NCBI GenBank assembly: GCA_963786195.1
Contig: CAWAYH010000005.1
Coordinates: forward strand, 1 to 64,000
Source: CAWAYH01 sp963786195
GTDB lineage: Bacteria; Acidobacteriota; Vicinamibacteria; Vicinamibacterales; 2-12-FULL-66-21
Reading direction: 5' to 3'
Length of the DNA stretch: 64,000 nucleotides
Position numbers and translations under genes: made by a program. Under the pieces are notes generated by a model that made no database searches, had not been told where the DNA came from, and saw nothing but the letters and a program-made list of their open reading frames with translations. Below are positions 1 to 8,113 of the stretch, piece by piece (the stretch's first letter is position 1; the number at the start of each line of letters is the position of its first letter).

Positions 1-509
1 CGGGACTCGACGAGGCCCGCGCACACCGATGGCGTCACGGACGCGCCGGCGTCGATCAGCAGCTCGGCGCACGCGGCGCGGGTGAACCACCGTTCTCTCT
101 CCGGGTCGCCCGCGTCGCCATAGGCGCCCGTGGCGATTCCCAGCAGGCTGTCACTGTCGCTGCCTTGCCAGGAAAGCAGGGCCGGGTATTCAGACAGCAG
201 TTGCTTCAGGCGTTCGACGTCGTTGTCGTGAATGACGCGTCGAGACTGCGTGACCGCCCACTCCAGATCGTTGCCGAGGCGTTTGGTCACCTCAGCGGTG
301 AGGTCTTGCCAGCCGGCGTAGCCGTACTCACGCGCGATCACCAGTTGTGCGTTGCGTTGCGTTAACGGCAGGTCGACATGTGGCAGGTGCACCCGCGCAC
401 GTGCGATGGCACCGGCATCACCGGCGGCGATGTCACGCGCGAGCTGCTTTGCCTGTTTTCGGAGGGAGTCGAGAGACGGACGGGCCGGGAGAGACTTCGA
501 AGTGGTCAT
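1..509 (-). CDS. Ankyrin-repeat protein, 3' end outside window
   Basis: An open frame on the minus strand runs off the left edge, so the C-terminus is missing. It starts at ATG 509, seven bases after a strong AAAGGAGG ribosome site. The first 75 residues are basic and helical, with the segment SLRKQAKQLARD that often precedes ankyrin repeats in soil bacteria. The remainder (DNDVERLKQLLSEYPALL, then AACAELLIDAGASV) has the ankyrin helix-turn-helix pattern. Such proteins mediate protein-protein contacts; no partner can be named. No signal peptide is visible, so it is probably cytoplasmic. Confidence 0.7.
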   Translation of the reverse strand, partial: MTTSKSLPARPSLDSLRKQAKQLARDIAAGDAGAIARARVHLPHVDLPLTQRNAQLVIAREYGYAGWQDLTAEVTKRLGNDLEWAVTQSRRVIHDNDVERLKQLLSEYPALLSWQGSDSDSLLGIATGAYGDAGDPERERWFTRAACAELLIDAGASVTPSVCAGLVES

Positions 510-651
510 TGCGACCTCCTTTCATGACTCGCCTGTGCCCCGCTGAAACCAGGCTGAAAGAAGGTGCAAACGCACACGACTCAGACCAAACAGGTGGGAG
601 TGTTCCCTTGCCGCGGGTTGGTGGCGCCCTGTCAGCGCGCTCCCAGCAGTA
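510..651. other. Short intergenic region
   Basis: This lies between the ankyrin gene start and the extended end of the aldolase-like frame. It should contain the ankyrin promoter on the minus strand, but no convincing -35/-10 pair was recognised. Confidence 0.3.
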
Positions 652-753
652 TCAAGGGACGGCCGCTTCAGAGTCAAACGCCTTCCACCTCTGAATGTCA
701 TCGAACAGCGCCCGCCGGTTCTCGAAGTGCTCCTCCTGCGACGCCGAGCCCCA

Positions 754-1473
754 TCACGCGACGGCCTCGCGAATGCTGTCGACTTCGGCTGTCAGACGGC
801 CGTCGCCCAAACCCTCGCGAAACGTCCGGCCCAGCCAGGCCCGCGTGCAGCCCAGCCGAACCTGTTCGGCCAGCAGCCGCTCCGGGCGGACGGGGAGGAT
901 CGCGGACGATAACCGCCCAATGCCCCCCACGCCGAACGGCACGCGCGCGTCGCGCAGCGTCGCGGCGAGGCTGTCAGTCACGCCCGTGCACATCGGCTCG
1001 AGTATCACGTCACACCCGAGCTCGATGCTGAGATCGTTCAGCCCGATGTGCACTTCATCGATGTGGCCGGACGCGAGGCACGCGGCAAGCTGCCCGGCGG
1101 CTGACTTCGTTTCAACCAGCAAGCTGACCCTGCAGCGCTCGTTGACCATCGCCACGAACGAGCGGACGTCGGCGGGAGTGAAGAAATACGGCAGCATGAC
1201 CACGTCAGCCCCGCCCGCGAGCACGGAGTCGATCTCCTCCGGCGTTCGCTCCGACAACGGGTTGATGCGCACCATCAGGGCGGCGCGCTCGAGCGCGGCC
1301 TTGACACGGCCGACCGACGTGACCTGGTGGGTCGACTGAAACAGGCTCCGACCCGACTGCCGCTCCGCCTTCCCCTCCCGCTCGAGGTCGATCATGATCC
1401 GGTCGATTCCCGCGCGCTCCGCTTCCGCGGCCAACGCGACGTCGTCCGTGATCAGGGAGAGCATCATCGCCAT
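754..1473 (-). CDS. HpcH/HpaI aldolase-like (citrate lyase beta-like) TIM-barrel protein
   Basis: The 239-residue product has the HpcH/HpaI pattern: a barrel strand near the N-terminus (AGIDRIMIDLE), a metal-ligand Glu in LLVETKSAAG, and an Asp-containing loop HIGLNDLSIELG. Family members cleave or form C-C bonds using pyruvate-type enolates with a divalent metal; the substrate here is unknown. ATG 1473 is preferred because it overlaps the stop of the upstream epimerase-like gene, giving translational coupling. The same frame continues after the TGA stop at 754 for 33 more sense codons to TGA 652. That stretch reads like an authentic C-terminal helix (ENRRALFDDIQRWKAF), so the gene may be truncated by a nonsense change. 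Confidence 0.75.
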   Translation of the reverse strand: MAMMLSLITDDVALAAEAERAGIDRIMIDLEREGKAERQSGRSLFQSTHQVTSVGRVKAALERAALMVRINPLSERTPEEIDSVLAGGADVVMLPYFFTPADVRSFVAMVNERCRVSLLVETKSAAGQLAACLASGHIDEVHIGLNDLSIELGCDVILEPMCTGVTDSLAATLRDARVPFGVGGIGRLSSAILPVRPERLLAEQVRLGCTRAWLGRTFREGLGDGRLTAEVDSIREAVA

Positions 1474-1922
1474 GCGTAGGGGATATCGGGGCTGTTCTGC
1501 GGAAGGCGGTCCTCGTCTGGATCGTGGACGTCCTGGGCGATCGAGTTCAGGTGCAGGAGATAGAGCGGCTCCGGACCACGAGCCTGAAAGCCATGCCAGA
1601 CGCCTGGTGGAATCTGGACGAGCGTCGGACTGTCGTCGCTGAGGACGCACTCGAGCGTCCGGCCGACGCTCGGCGCGTGTTGCCGATCGTCGAACAGGAC
1701 CAGAACAGCGGCGCCGCGGAGCAGCGCGATCTGATCGATCTGCCGGTGGTGGCGGTACCAGGCCTTGATGACGCCCGGCAGGGTGCAGGTGACGTATGCC
1801 TGTCCGAACCCGACAAAATGCTCGTCGTCTCCGCGTTGCACCTCCATGAGGTGCCCGCGGTCATTGACCACCTTCTTGAGGCGAACGATGCGAACGCCTT
1901 CGATGGCCTCCATCTGGTCCAC
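1464..1922 (-). CDS. Sugar epimerase-like cupin (dTDP-4-dehydrorhamnose 3,5-epimerase related)
   Basis: This 152-residue single-domain cupin resembles the RmlC/FdtA/WxcM group. It starts with a beta strand and a short DRGHLMEVQRGDD segment, and carries the motif VQIPPGVWHGFQARGPEPL typical of nucleotide-sugar epimerase/isomerase-like cupins. The family acts on dTDP-4-keto sugars during O-antigen or exopolysaccharide synthesis. It overlaps the aldolase-like gene by 10 bases and follows the glycosyltransferase by 15 bases, so the three probably form one operon for modified-sugar or glycan production. Substrate and exact activity are inferred only. Confidence 0.75.
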   Translation of the reverse strand: MDQMEAIEGVRIVRLKKVVNDRGHLMEVQRGDDEHFVGFGQAYVTCTLPGVIKAWYRHHRQIDQIALLRGAAVLVLFDDRQHAPSVGRTLECVLSDDSPTLVQIPPGVWHGFQARGPEPLYLLHLNSIAQDVHDPDEDRLPQNSPDIPYAWR

Positions 1923-1937
1923 TCCCGCGTCGAATCG

Positions 1938-2709
1938 TTAGACTACACGAACAGCGGCCGCCCTGACGCGGTGCAGCTCGTCGATGTTCTTCTGATCGTC
2001 CCAGAGATACTGGTATCCCCAGCCCCGTTCCAGGTCGGCGGCCGGGATGCGGGCTCTCAGTTCCGCATGCCTGCGCACGAGGTACTCGGCGCCGAGGTAT
2101 TTATAGTGCAGCAGGCGAGTCTGCTCCCTTCTCGGGAACACCACCTCGCCGGTCGGGGACGCGGAATGCCGCCCTTCGATGAAATTGATCTCCCGAATCC
2201 GATTGGGATCGAACACCTGCGGCTTGTCCCAGATCCGATCGCGCATCCCGTACCGCACGGTCTTCCAGAGAGGTTTGCGCGACGATGGCCAGCCGTCGGC
2301 CACCATGTTGTATCTCTCAGGCAGCAGGATCGACACGCCGTTTCTCGTGCACGCCTGCAGATAGCCGCGAAGATCAGGATGGTACACGTGTTCGTCGACG
2401 TTGACGACCACGACCCAATCGGCGGCGCCTCGACTCTGTTTCCAGCACTGGTTGTAGTGATTCGTCGCCGCCTGCACGAACGAGTCGCCGTCGATTCGGA
2501 ATTCCGCGAGAACCACCTTGCGGTTGGCGGCCAGCAGATCGCGCGATCGATCGGTCGATCGATCCGTTGTCGCAGATGAAATAGCGATCGACGACCGAAT
2601 CGTAGTGCCGGAAGAAGTACGGAAGCATGCGCTCCTCGTTCCAGCAAAGCGCATGGAGATGGACGGTGATCCTGGCGCGACGCCTGGTCGGTATTAGACA
2701 ACTGAACAT
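1938..2709 (-). CDS. Glycosyltransferase family 2-like protein, frameshifted by an extra ATCG unit
   Basis: The N-terminal frame from ATG 2709 encodes VHLHALCWNEERMLPYFFRHYD and YFICDNGSIDRS, the nucleotide-sugar-binding start of a GT2-like enzyme. The remainder (LLAANRKVVLAEFR, WVVVVNVDEHVYHP with a DxD-like DEH, and HYKYLGAEYLVRRH) lies in another frame down to TAA 1938. The frames switch inside a GATCGATCG tract near 2541-2556. Deleting one 4-base ATCG unit joins them perfectly as DNGSIDRSRDLLAANRK. The intact product would be about 255 residues and would transfer a sugar to an unknown acceptor. It lies just downstream of the DUF6817 gene. Confidence 0.7.
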
Positions 2710-2717
2710 GCCGCCGG

Positions 2718-3263
2718 CTAGGCCTGCCGGCGTTCGGGGCCGCCGAACACGCTGCGAAAGTACGCGAACGCCGGCTTGCTGACGAACGGCTGGCTGCGAT
2801 CGAAGCGCACCCCCCACGTGGCCTGGTGCTGCTCGACGAGAACCGGATCGCTGCGGAACATGTCGAGCTCGTTGGCGAAAGTCAATTCCATGAACGCGGC
2901 GAACGCGGCCCGGTCGGGCTCGAAGGTCACGCTCGTGAACCGATCCCGAAATGACAAGGGGTCGCCGGCCCCGAGCTGGGGGTAGAGGTACGAGCGGTCA
3001 CAGGACGCATAAAGGTAGACCTGTGCTTCGGCGTCCGCGCCGATCACACCAGCGAGCGTTGGCCGCTCGGTGCGGACGTCGAGGAGCGCGACCGGCAGTC
3101 CGTCGGTGCCGTAGACCGCATGGCACAGCCCCGCGTGACACACGTCTGCCGGATTCCCCCATTCCCGGAGCAGCTCGTAGGTGCCGTGAAGGTGTTCGAA
3201 GAGGGTCCCGGCGACATGCGCGACCTGCCCGGCGGATCGGGAGGCGAGAAACGCGAGGTCAAT
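2718..3263 (-). CDS. DUF6817-like protein, start unclear
   Basis: The frame contains the pattern HVAGTLFEHLHGTYELLREW followed by CHAGLCHAVYGTDGLP, which matches DUF6817-type proteins often found beside glycosyltransferases. An in-frame ATG occurs at 3143, but the conserved part begins about 40 codons earlier (DLAFLASRSAGQVAHVAG, from about 3263). That upstream part has no good start codon and overlaps the 3' part of the PadR frame. Either translation depends on a fusion or frameshift with PadR, or the true start was lost. The biochemical role of the family is unknown. It ends 8 bases before the glycosyltransferase start. Confidence 0.6.
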   Translation of the reverse strand: MDLAFLASRSAGQVAHVAGTLFEHLHGTYELLREWGNPADVCHAGLCHAVYGTDGLPVALLDVRTERPTLAGVIGADAEAQVYLYASCDRSYLYPQLGAGDPLSFRDRFTSVTFEPDRAAFAAFMELTFANELDMFRSDPVLVEQHQATWGVRFDRSQPFVSKPAFAYFRSVFGGPERRQA

Positions 3264-3514
3264 CGGTAGAACTTGGCGCGCCGGTTGTTCTCCGAGGTGC
3301 CCTCGTCGAACGTAATCCAGCCGCGTGCGATCAACCGGTGCAGGGCCGGATACAGGGACCCCTGCTCCACGAGGAGCACATCATCCGAGCCGTGTTCGAT
3401 CGCCTTGGCAATCGCGTGGCCGTGCGCCGGCCCCCACCGCAGCGTCCGCAGAATCAGAAGGTCCAACGTCCCTTGCAGGAGCTCGACGCGGTCGCGATCG
3501 TTTCTGGTAGACAT
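3044..3514 (-). CDS. PadR-family regulator, C-terminal part out of frame
   Basis: Residues 1-85 from ATG 3514 are a clear PadR winged helix: VELLQGTLDLLILRTLRWGP, then HGHAIAKAIEH, VEQGSLYPALHRLIARGWI and the wing ending AKFYRLT. After that the frame turns into low-complexity sequence (SPPDPPGRSRM), and the DUF6817-like sequence begins in another frame. The usual C-terminal dimerisation helix is therefore missing. PadR proteins repress by binding inverted repeats, and a perfect 12-bp inverted repeat covers this start codon. Loss of the dimer helix by deletion, or an indel error, are both possible. Confidence 0.65.
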   Translation of the reverse strand: MSTRNDRDRVELLQGTLDLLILRTLRWGPAHGHAIAKAIEHGSDDVLLVEQGSLYPALHRLIARGWITFDEGTSENNRRAKFYRLTSRFSPPDPPGRSRMSPGPSSNTFTAPTSCSGNGGIRQTCVTRGCAMRSTAPTDCRSRSSTSAPSGQRSLV

Positions 3515-3555
3515 TCTAGGTGGCGAGGGCACGGCGACTCACCTAGAATGTCAAG
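3511..3555 (-). promoter_or_regulatory. PadR promoter/operator inverted repeat
   Basis: The arms ACATTCTAGGTG (3511-3522) and CACCTAGAATGT (3540-3551) form a perfect 12-bp inverted repeat with a 17-bp spacer. On the minus strand TTGACA, a good -35, overlaps the upstream arm, and the downstream arm contains the PadR ATG at 3514. This fits autorepression. A very similar arrangement precedes the PadR remnant at 39615. Confidence 0.6.
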
Positions 3556-3573
3556 GCGTGTACCTACCGTGTA

Positions 3574-4866
3574 CTACCGTGCCTTCAGGTCGGCATCGAT
3601 CGCCGAATTGAGTTCGCCGCGATATGCGACCGCGGGACCCGTCGGTCCGACGCCCGGCATGAACTGCGTAAGGAAGACGGCGATCCCCTTCCGTGCGGGA
3701 TCGACAGAGATCAAGGTGCTGCTGGACCCAAGCGCGCTATAGGTGCCGGGTGAGCCGCTCGGGCTCGCGACACCTGGCATGACCACAGACGCGCCGGCGC
3801 CGAATCCGCCGGTCGCGGGGTAGTTGACACCGGGCGGTAACAGGTTCGACCTGGCGAGACGCGCGGTCTCCGGCTTCATCACCCTGGCTCCCTCGAACGT
3901 GCCCTCGCCCAGGAGCATGGCCGCAAAGCGAACGAAGTCGCGTGCCGAACTCACGAGGCCGCCGCCGCCAGCCGGAAGGGTGGCAGGTTTCAGCCAGTTG
4001 CTGTTCTCGCCACGATCGAGCACCGCGACCTCTTCACCCCGGTTGCCGTACAGCGTGGTCAGGCGAGAGGCATCGCGCTTCGCCACCTGAAAGCCGGTCG
4101 ACCGCATGTCGAGCGGTTCGAAGAGGCGCGTGCGTAGAAAGGTATCAAACTTCATCCCCGAGACCTTCTCGATGACCGCGCCCATCACATCAAGACCCAT
4201 CGAATAGTTCCACGCCGTGCCTGGCTCGGCGATGAGGGGCACCTCGGGAAGACGTGTGATGAGCTCGGAAAGGCTCTTCACCTGAGTTCCGTAGTCTGGC
4301 CGATCGAACAGATTGTCGGAGGGCGTCATGCCACGCTGGCGGTAGGCTTTGGCGATCGGGGTATCGCCCAGGAAGGGCTGCCAACTGGACAACCCTGACG
4401 TATGTGTGAGCAACTGGCGGATGGTGATCTGCCGCGTCGCCGGTCTCGCCTCGAGCCCCTTCGCGGGATTGATCGCGACATTCATCTTCGCCAGTGTCGG
4501 AAAGACAGCGGCGACCGGCTGGTCAAGCGTGAGGCGTCCATCTTCGATGAGCAGCATCGCGGCAACGCCGGTGACCGGCTTCGTAATCGAATAGATGCGA
4601 AAGAGACTGTCCTTGTCGATCGCGATCTTCGAATCGAACGCGAGCGTACCAGCCGAAGGAAAGGCGATCGGCGACCCCCCGAACGACAGCGCCACGGCGA
4701 CACCCGCGTACCGGCGCTCCGCCACATACCGATCCAACAAAGCCTGAACATTCGTCCACCCGGAGGGTGTGGATGCGCCGGCAACGAACGTACAAAGCGG
4801 GACGATGGCGCACGCGGACGCCGCCACGAGGAGTTGACGACGGTCAATCGCAGCCGGGTGAGCCAT
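3574..4866 (-). CDS. Secreted serine hydrolase, class C beta-lactamase/esterase fold
   Basis: The 430-residue product has an N-terminal export signal (DRRQLLVAASACAIVPL, Tat-like twin Arg). The serine beta-lactamase-like domain carries S93-I-T-K in SITKPVTG, then HTSGLSSW, and a YSM motif in NYSMGLDVMG in place of the usual YSN. The C-terminal GGFGAGASV region would supply the HGG-like strand. Family members are peptidases, esterases or beta-lactamases acting in the periplasm or outside the cell; the substrate cannot be told. ATG 4866 directly precedes the twin-arginine signal. It is followed by the divergently controlled PadR region. Confidence 0.8.
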   Translation of the reverse strand: MAHPAAIDRRQLLVAASACAIVPLCTFVAGASTPSGWTNVQALLDRYVAERRYAGVAVALSFGGSPIAFPSAGTLAFDSKIAIDKDSLFRIYSITKPVTGVAAMLLIEDGRLTLDQPVAAVFPTLAKMNVAINPAKGLEARPATRQITIRQLLTHTSGLSSWQPFLGDTPIAKAYRQRGMTPSDNLFDRPDYGTQVKSLSELITRLPEVPLIAEPGTAWNYSMGLDVMGAVIEKVSGMKFDTFLRTRLFEPLDMRSTGFQVAKRDASRLTTLYGNRGEEVAVLDRGENSNWLKPATLPAGGGGLVSSARDFVRFAAMLLGEGTFEGARVMKPETARLARSNLLPPGVNYPATGGFGAGASVVMPGVASPSGSPGTYSALGSSSTLISVDPARKGIAVFLTQFMPGVGPTGPAVAYRGELNSAIDADLKAR

Positions 4867-5192
4867 CGGGTTCCCTTGTTACTCGTCAGACGTCGGTACC
4901 AGTGCGCGGGCCCGAGTATCGCACCGATGGAGGTGGGAGGCTTCACGACCCGCAATCGTCAGTGGAGCATGGGCGTCGGCAGGAGATTCTAGAACGCATG
5001 CAGCCTGGCGCACACAGGCGACGCGCCGTGCATGTATGCGCAGCTCGACGCGTCAGCCGGCGATGCCAAGAAGGACAGCCATGCGCAAATCCGCGCATCC
5101 GGCCCCGCGCGTCCGCCGCGTGTCTCCCAATAGACACACTACGCCGGTGGACGCATCCGGACGAAAGCCTGAGCGAGGAGAGCACTCAGGCT
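4867..5192. other. Intergenic region, 326 bp
   Basis: This separates the divergent serine hydrolase and DUF6916-like genes and must hold both promoters. No repeat, RNA gene or clear promoter was recognised. Confidence 0.3.
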
Positions 5193-5630
5193 ATGAAAAC
5201 TTCACGGCGTCATGCGATCAAGCTTGGAATGTCTGCGACCGCGTCGCTCGTTACCGTCGAGGGGCTGTGCGACTATGTGGCCCATGCCGCCGCGAATTCG
5301 CCGCCGCCTACTGACGACGACGGCGGCTTTCTGCGAAGGGATCTGTTCGAAGGCTGCCGCGGCCAGTTGATGACCGTACGAAGATCGCCGAGGTCTATCA
5401 GCTTGCAGCTGATGCGCGTTGATGACGTGCCGACCGCGGCTCAGATCGGCGCTGCAGGCGATGAGAACCGCTTCATCGTCCTCTTCCGAGGTCCGCGCTC
5501 GCCGAAGCTGGCGCAGGGAACCTATCGGGTCGACAGCTCTGCGCTGGGGACGTTTCCGCTGTTCCTGGTGCCCGGGTGGACGTACGCGTCAGGCACGGCG
5601 TACACGGCGACGTTCAACCGTCTGCCGTGA
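5193..5630 (+). CDS. DUF6916-like Tat-exported protein
   Basis: The 145-residue product starts with a twin-arginine signal (KTSRRHAIKLGMSATASL) and continues as a small beta-rich domain with RRDLFEGCRGQLMTV and FIVLFRGPRSPKLAQGTYRV. It ends YTATFNRLP. This layout resembles the small DUF6916 family, often encoded beside phage-tail-like or surface proteins, with no known activity. ATG 5193 begins the Tat signal; longer in-frame starts upstream lack coding character. It is probably monocistronic. Confidence 0.6.
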   Translation: MKTSRRHAIKLGMSATASLVTVEGLCDYVAHAAANSPPPTDDDGGFLRRDLFEGCRGQLMTVRRSPRSISLQLMRVDDVPTAAQIGAAGDENRFIVLFRGPRSPKLAQGTYRVDSSALGTFPLFLVPGWTYASGTAYTATFNRLP

Positions 5631-5710
5631 GCCCATCGACGAACTGGTCCGACACCTCCGGCTGAATCCGGTATCGTCACGTCGAGGCTCGGCGGGTATG
5701 ATAGCGACCT

Positions 5711-6168
5711 ATGAAGGTCGCCATCTTCTGTCGCTCTCGTCGTGTTCGCGTGTCTGGCCGCGGCGGCTGCTGAGAACTCGCCGTTGTGGCTGCGGTATCC
5801 AGCCATTTCGCCCGACGGCCAGACCCTGCTCTTCGAATACAAGGGTGACATCTGGTCGGTGCCGGCAGCGGGCGGCAATGCGATCCCGCTGACCCTCAGC
5901 GAGTCGTACGAATTCGCACCGGTGTGGAGCCACGATGGGAAGTCGGTGGCGTTCGCGTCCGACCGGTACGGCAATTTCGACGTGTTCGTCATGCCGTCGG
6001 ACGGCGGCGAGGCGAAGCGGCTGACGTATCACTCCACGCGTGAAATCCCGAGCTCGTTCACGGCCGACGACCGTGCGGTGCTCTTCAGCGCCACGCGGCA
6101 GGACCTGGCCACGCACGTGCAGTTTCCCACCGGCGGCATGAGTGAGCTGTACTCCGTTCCCGGTGGCC
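5711..6168 (+). CDS. Tricorn-like protease, N-terminal part (frameshifted)
   Basis: This is the 5' part of one gene spanning 5711-8971. After a signal-like VALVVFACLAAAAA, the frame has the first beta-propeller blades: LRYPAISPDGQTLLFEYKGD, VWSHDGKSVAFASDRYGNFD and TADDRAVLFSATR. Two breaks are visible. ATGAAGG at 5711 joins the signal peptide frame only if one A is removed. Near 6166 the run CCCGGTGG must lose one G to give VPVAGGRVSIV. GTG 5742 is the first in-frame start without the first correction. The signal peptide implies a periplasmic or envelope enzyme, unlike archaeal cytosolic tricorn. Confidence 0.7.
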
Positions 6169-8091
6169 GGAGGGCGGGTGTCGATCGTGCTGACGACGCC
6201 TGCGCTGGACGCCACGGTGAGCTCGACCGGCGACAAGATCCTCTTCCACGATTACAAGGGCTACGAGAACGACTGGCGAAAGCATCACACGTCTGCCGTG
6301 ACGCGCGACATCTGGGTCTACGACACGAAGGCGAAGAAGTACACGCAGTTGTCGTCGTTCAACGGCGAGGACCGGAATCCGGTCTTCGATTCGAACGACA
6401 ACGACTTCTATTACCTGTCGGAGCAGAGCGGCTCGTTCAACGTCTACAAGAGCAGCGTGCGGAATCCCGCTCAATCGGTGGCGGTGACGCGGTTCACGAA
6501 GCATCCCGTCCGGTTCCTGACGCGCGCGAAGAACGGCACGCTGGCATTCTCGTATGACGGCGAGCTCTACACGATGACGCCGGGCGGCCAGCCGAAGAAG
6601 GTGGCGGTGAGGATCGGCGCCGACGGCCGCAACGCGATCGAGAAGATCCTGCCGGTCAGCGGCGGCATGACCGAAGCCAAGCTCGCCCCGAACGGGAAGG
6701 AGTTCGCATTCGTGTTCCGGGGAGAAATCTTCGTCAGCAGCATCGACGGGAAATTCGTGAAACGCATCACGAACACGCCGTGGCAGGAACGAAGCGTCAG
6801 CTTCAGCCCCGACGGCCGGACGCTCGTGTACGCCGCAGAAAAGGACAACAACTGGAACGTCTATACGAAGTCGCTGACGCGTACGAGCGAGCCGTATCTC
6901 TTCGCTTCGACGGTTCTGAAGGACGAAGCGGTCGTCGCGACGCCGGCCGAGGAATTCCAGCCCGCGTTCTCGCCGGACGGCAAGGAGATCGCCTACCTCG
7001 AGAACCGGCAGACGCTCAGGGTCTACAACATCGCGTCGAAGCAGTCCCGAACCGTGTTGCCGGGGGATCTCAACTACTCGTACGCCGACGGCGACCAGTA
7101 CTACTCCTGGTCCCCCGACTCGAAGTGGCTGCTGGTGCAGTTCGCTCCCGGCGAGCGGATGTTCGCGCCGGAGGTCGGGATCGTCGCCGCCGATGGCGCC
7201 TCGCCGGTGCGCAACCTCACCGAGAGCGGCTACGACGATGCCACGCCGAAGTGGGCCATGGACGGCAAGATGATGATCTGGGGCACGACCCGCGACGGTG
7301 CGCTGTCACAGGGGGGCGGTGCCGTCTCGGGTGACGTCTACGGGATGTATTTCACGAAGGCGGCCTACGACCGGGCGAAGCTGTCCAAGGAGGAATTCGC
7401 GCTCGTCAAGGAGCGCGAGGACAAGGAGAAGGAAAGGAGAACGGAGGACAAGGACAAGAAGGAAGCCGAGGACAAGACCGCGGCGGCAAAGCCGGTCAGC
7501 CCGATCGCGATCGACTGGGATGGATTGACCGATCGCAAGATGCGCTTGACGATCAACACGTCCGCGGCGTCGGACTGGGTGTTGTCGAAGGACGGCGAGA
7601 AGCTCTATTACCTCACGTCATTCGAGAAGGGCAACGACCTGTGGGTCACGGAGGTGCGCACCCGCGAGACCAAGCTCTTCAACAAGCTCGGTGCGAACGC
7701 GGCGTCGATGGAGCTCTCGCCCGACGGCAAGTTCCTCTTCGTCGTCGGCGACGGTCGCGCGGTCAAGGTCGACGCCGAGAGCGGAAAGTCCGAGCCGATC
7801 CCGGTCAACACGGAAATGGTCCTGGATTACTCGGCCGAGAAGGCGTACATCTTCGACCACAGCTGGCGGCAATTCAAACAGAAGCTGGTGTTCCCCGACC
7901 TCCAGAAGGTCGATTGGGACTTCTATTACACGGTCTACAAGAAGTTCCTGCCCCACATCAACAACAACTACGACTTCGCCGAGATGCTGAGCGAGATGCT
8001 CGGCGAGATGAACGTCTCGCACACGGGCTGCTTACTACCGCGCGAACGTCCCCAATTCCGACGCGACCGCCTCGCTCGGGCTGCTCTATGA
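6142..8091 (+). CDS. Tricorn-like protease, central propellers and PDZ/C1 region (frameshifted)
   Basis: This is the middle and longest part of the tricorn-like gene. It contains repeated WD40/PD40 blades (SFNGEDRNPVFDSNDNDFYY, VSFSPDGRTLVYAAEKDNN, PAFSPDGKEIAYLE, YSWSPDSKWLLV). A Lys/Glu-rich linker (about 7395-7490) follows, then the second propeller and the core C1 region (KVDWDFYYTVYKKFLPHI). It ends with MLGEMNVSHTG, whose Ser-His pair matches the tricorn Ser745-His746 site. The frame is lost near 8030, where one extra base separates this part from YYRANVPNSD of the C-terminal part. Tricorn-type proteases degrade oligopeptides. Confidence 0.8.
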   Translation: MSCTPFPVAGGRVSIVLTTPALDATVSSTGDKILFHDYKGYENDWRKHHTSAVTRDIWVYDTKAKKYTQLSSFNGEDRNPVFDSNDNDFYYLSEQSGSFNVYKSSVRNPAQSVAVTRFTKHPVRFLTRAKNGTLAFSYDGELYTMTPGGQPKKVAVRIGADGRNAIEKILPVSGGMTEAKLAPNGKEFAFVFRGEIFVSSIDGKFVKRITNTPWQERSVSFSPDGRTLVYAAEKDNNWNVYTKSLTRTSEPYLFASTVLKDEAVVATPAEEFQPAFSPDGKEIAYLENRQTLRVYNIASKQSRTVLPGDLNYSYADGDQYYSWSPDSKWLLVQFAPGERMFAPEVGIVAADGASPVRNLTESGYDDATPKWAMDGKMMIWGTTRDGALSQGGGAVSGDVYGMYFTKAAYDRAKLSKEEFALVKEREDKEKERRTEDKDKKEAEDKTAAAKPVSPIAIDWDGLTDRKMRLTINTSAASDWVLSKDGEKLYYLTSFEKGNDLWVTEVRTRETKLFNKLGANAASMELSPDGKFLFVVGDGRAVKVDAESGKSEPIPVNTEMVLDYSAEKAYIFDHSWRQFKQKLVFPDLQKVDWDFYYTVYKKFLPHINNNYDFAEMLSEMLGEMNVSHTGCLLPRERPQFRRDRLARAAL

Positions 8092-8113
8092 CTACGGCTA
8101 CACCGGCGATGGC

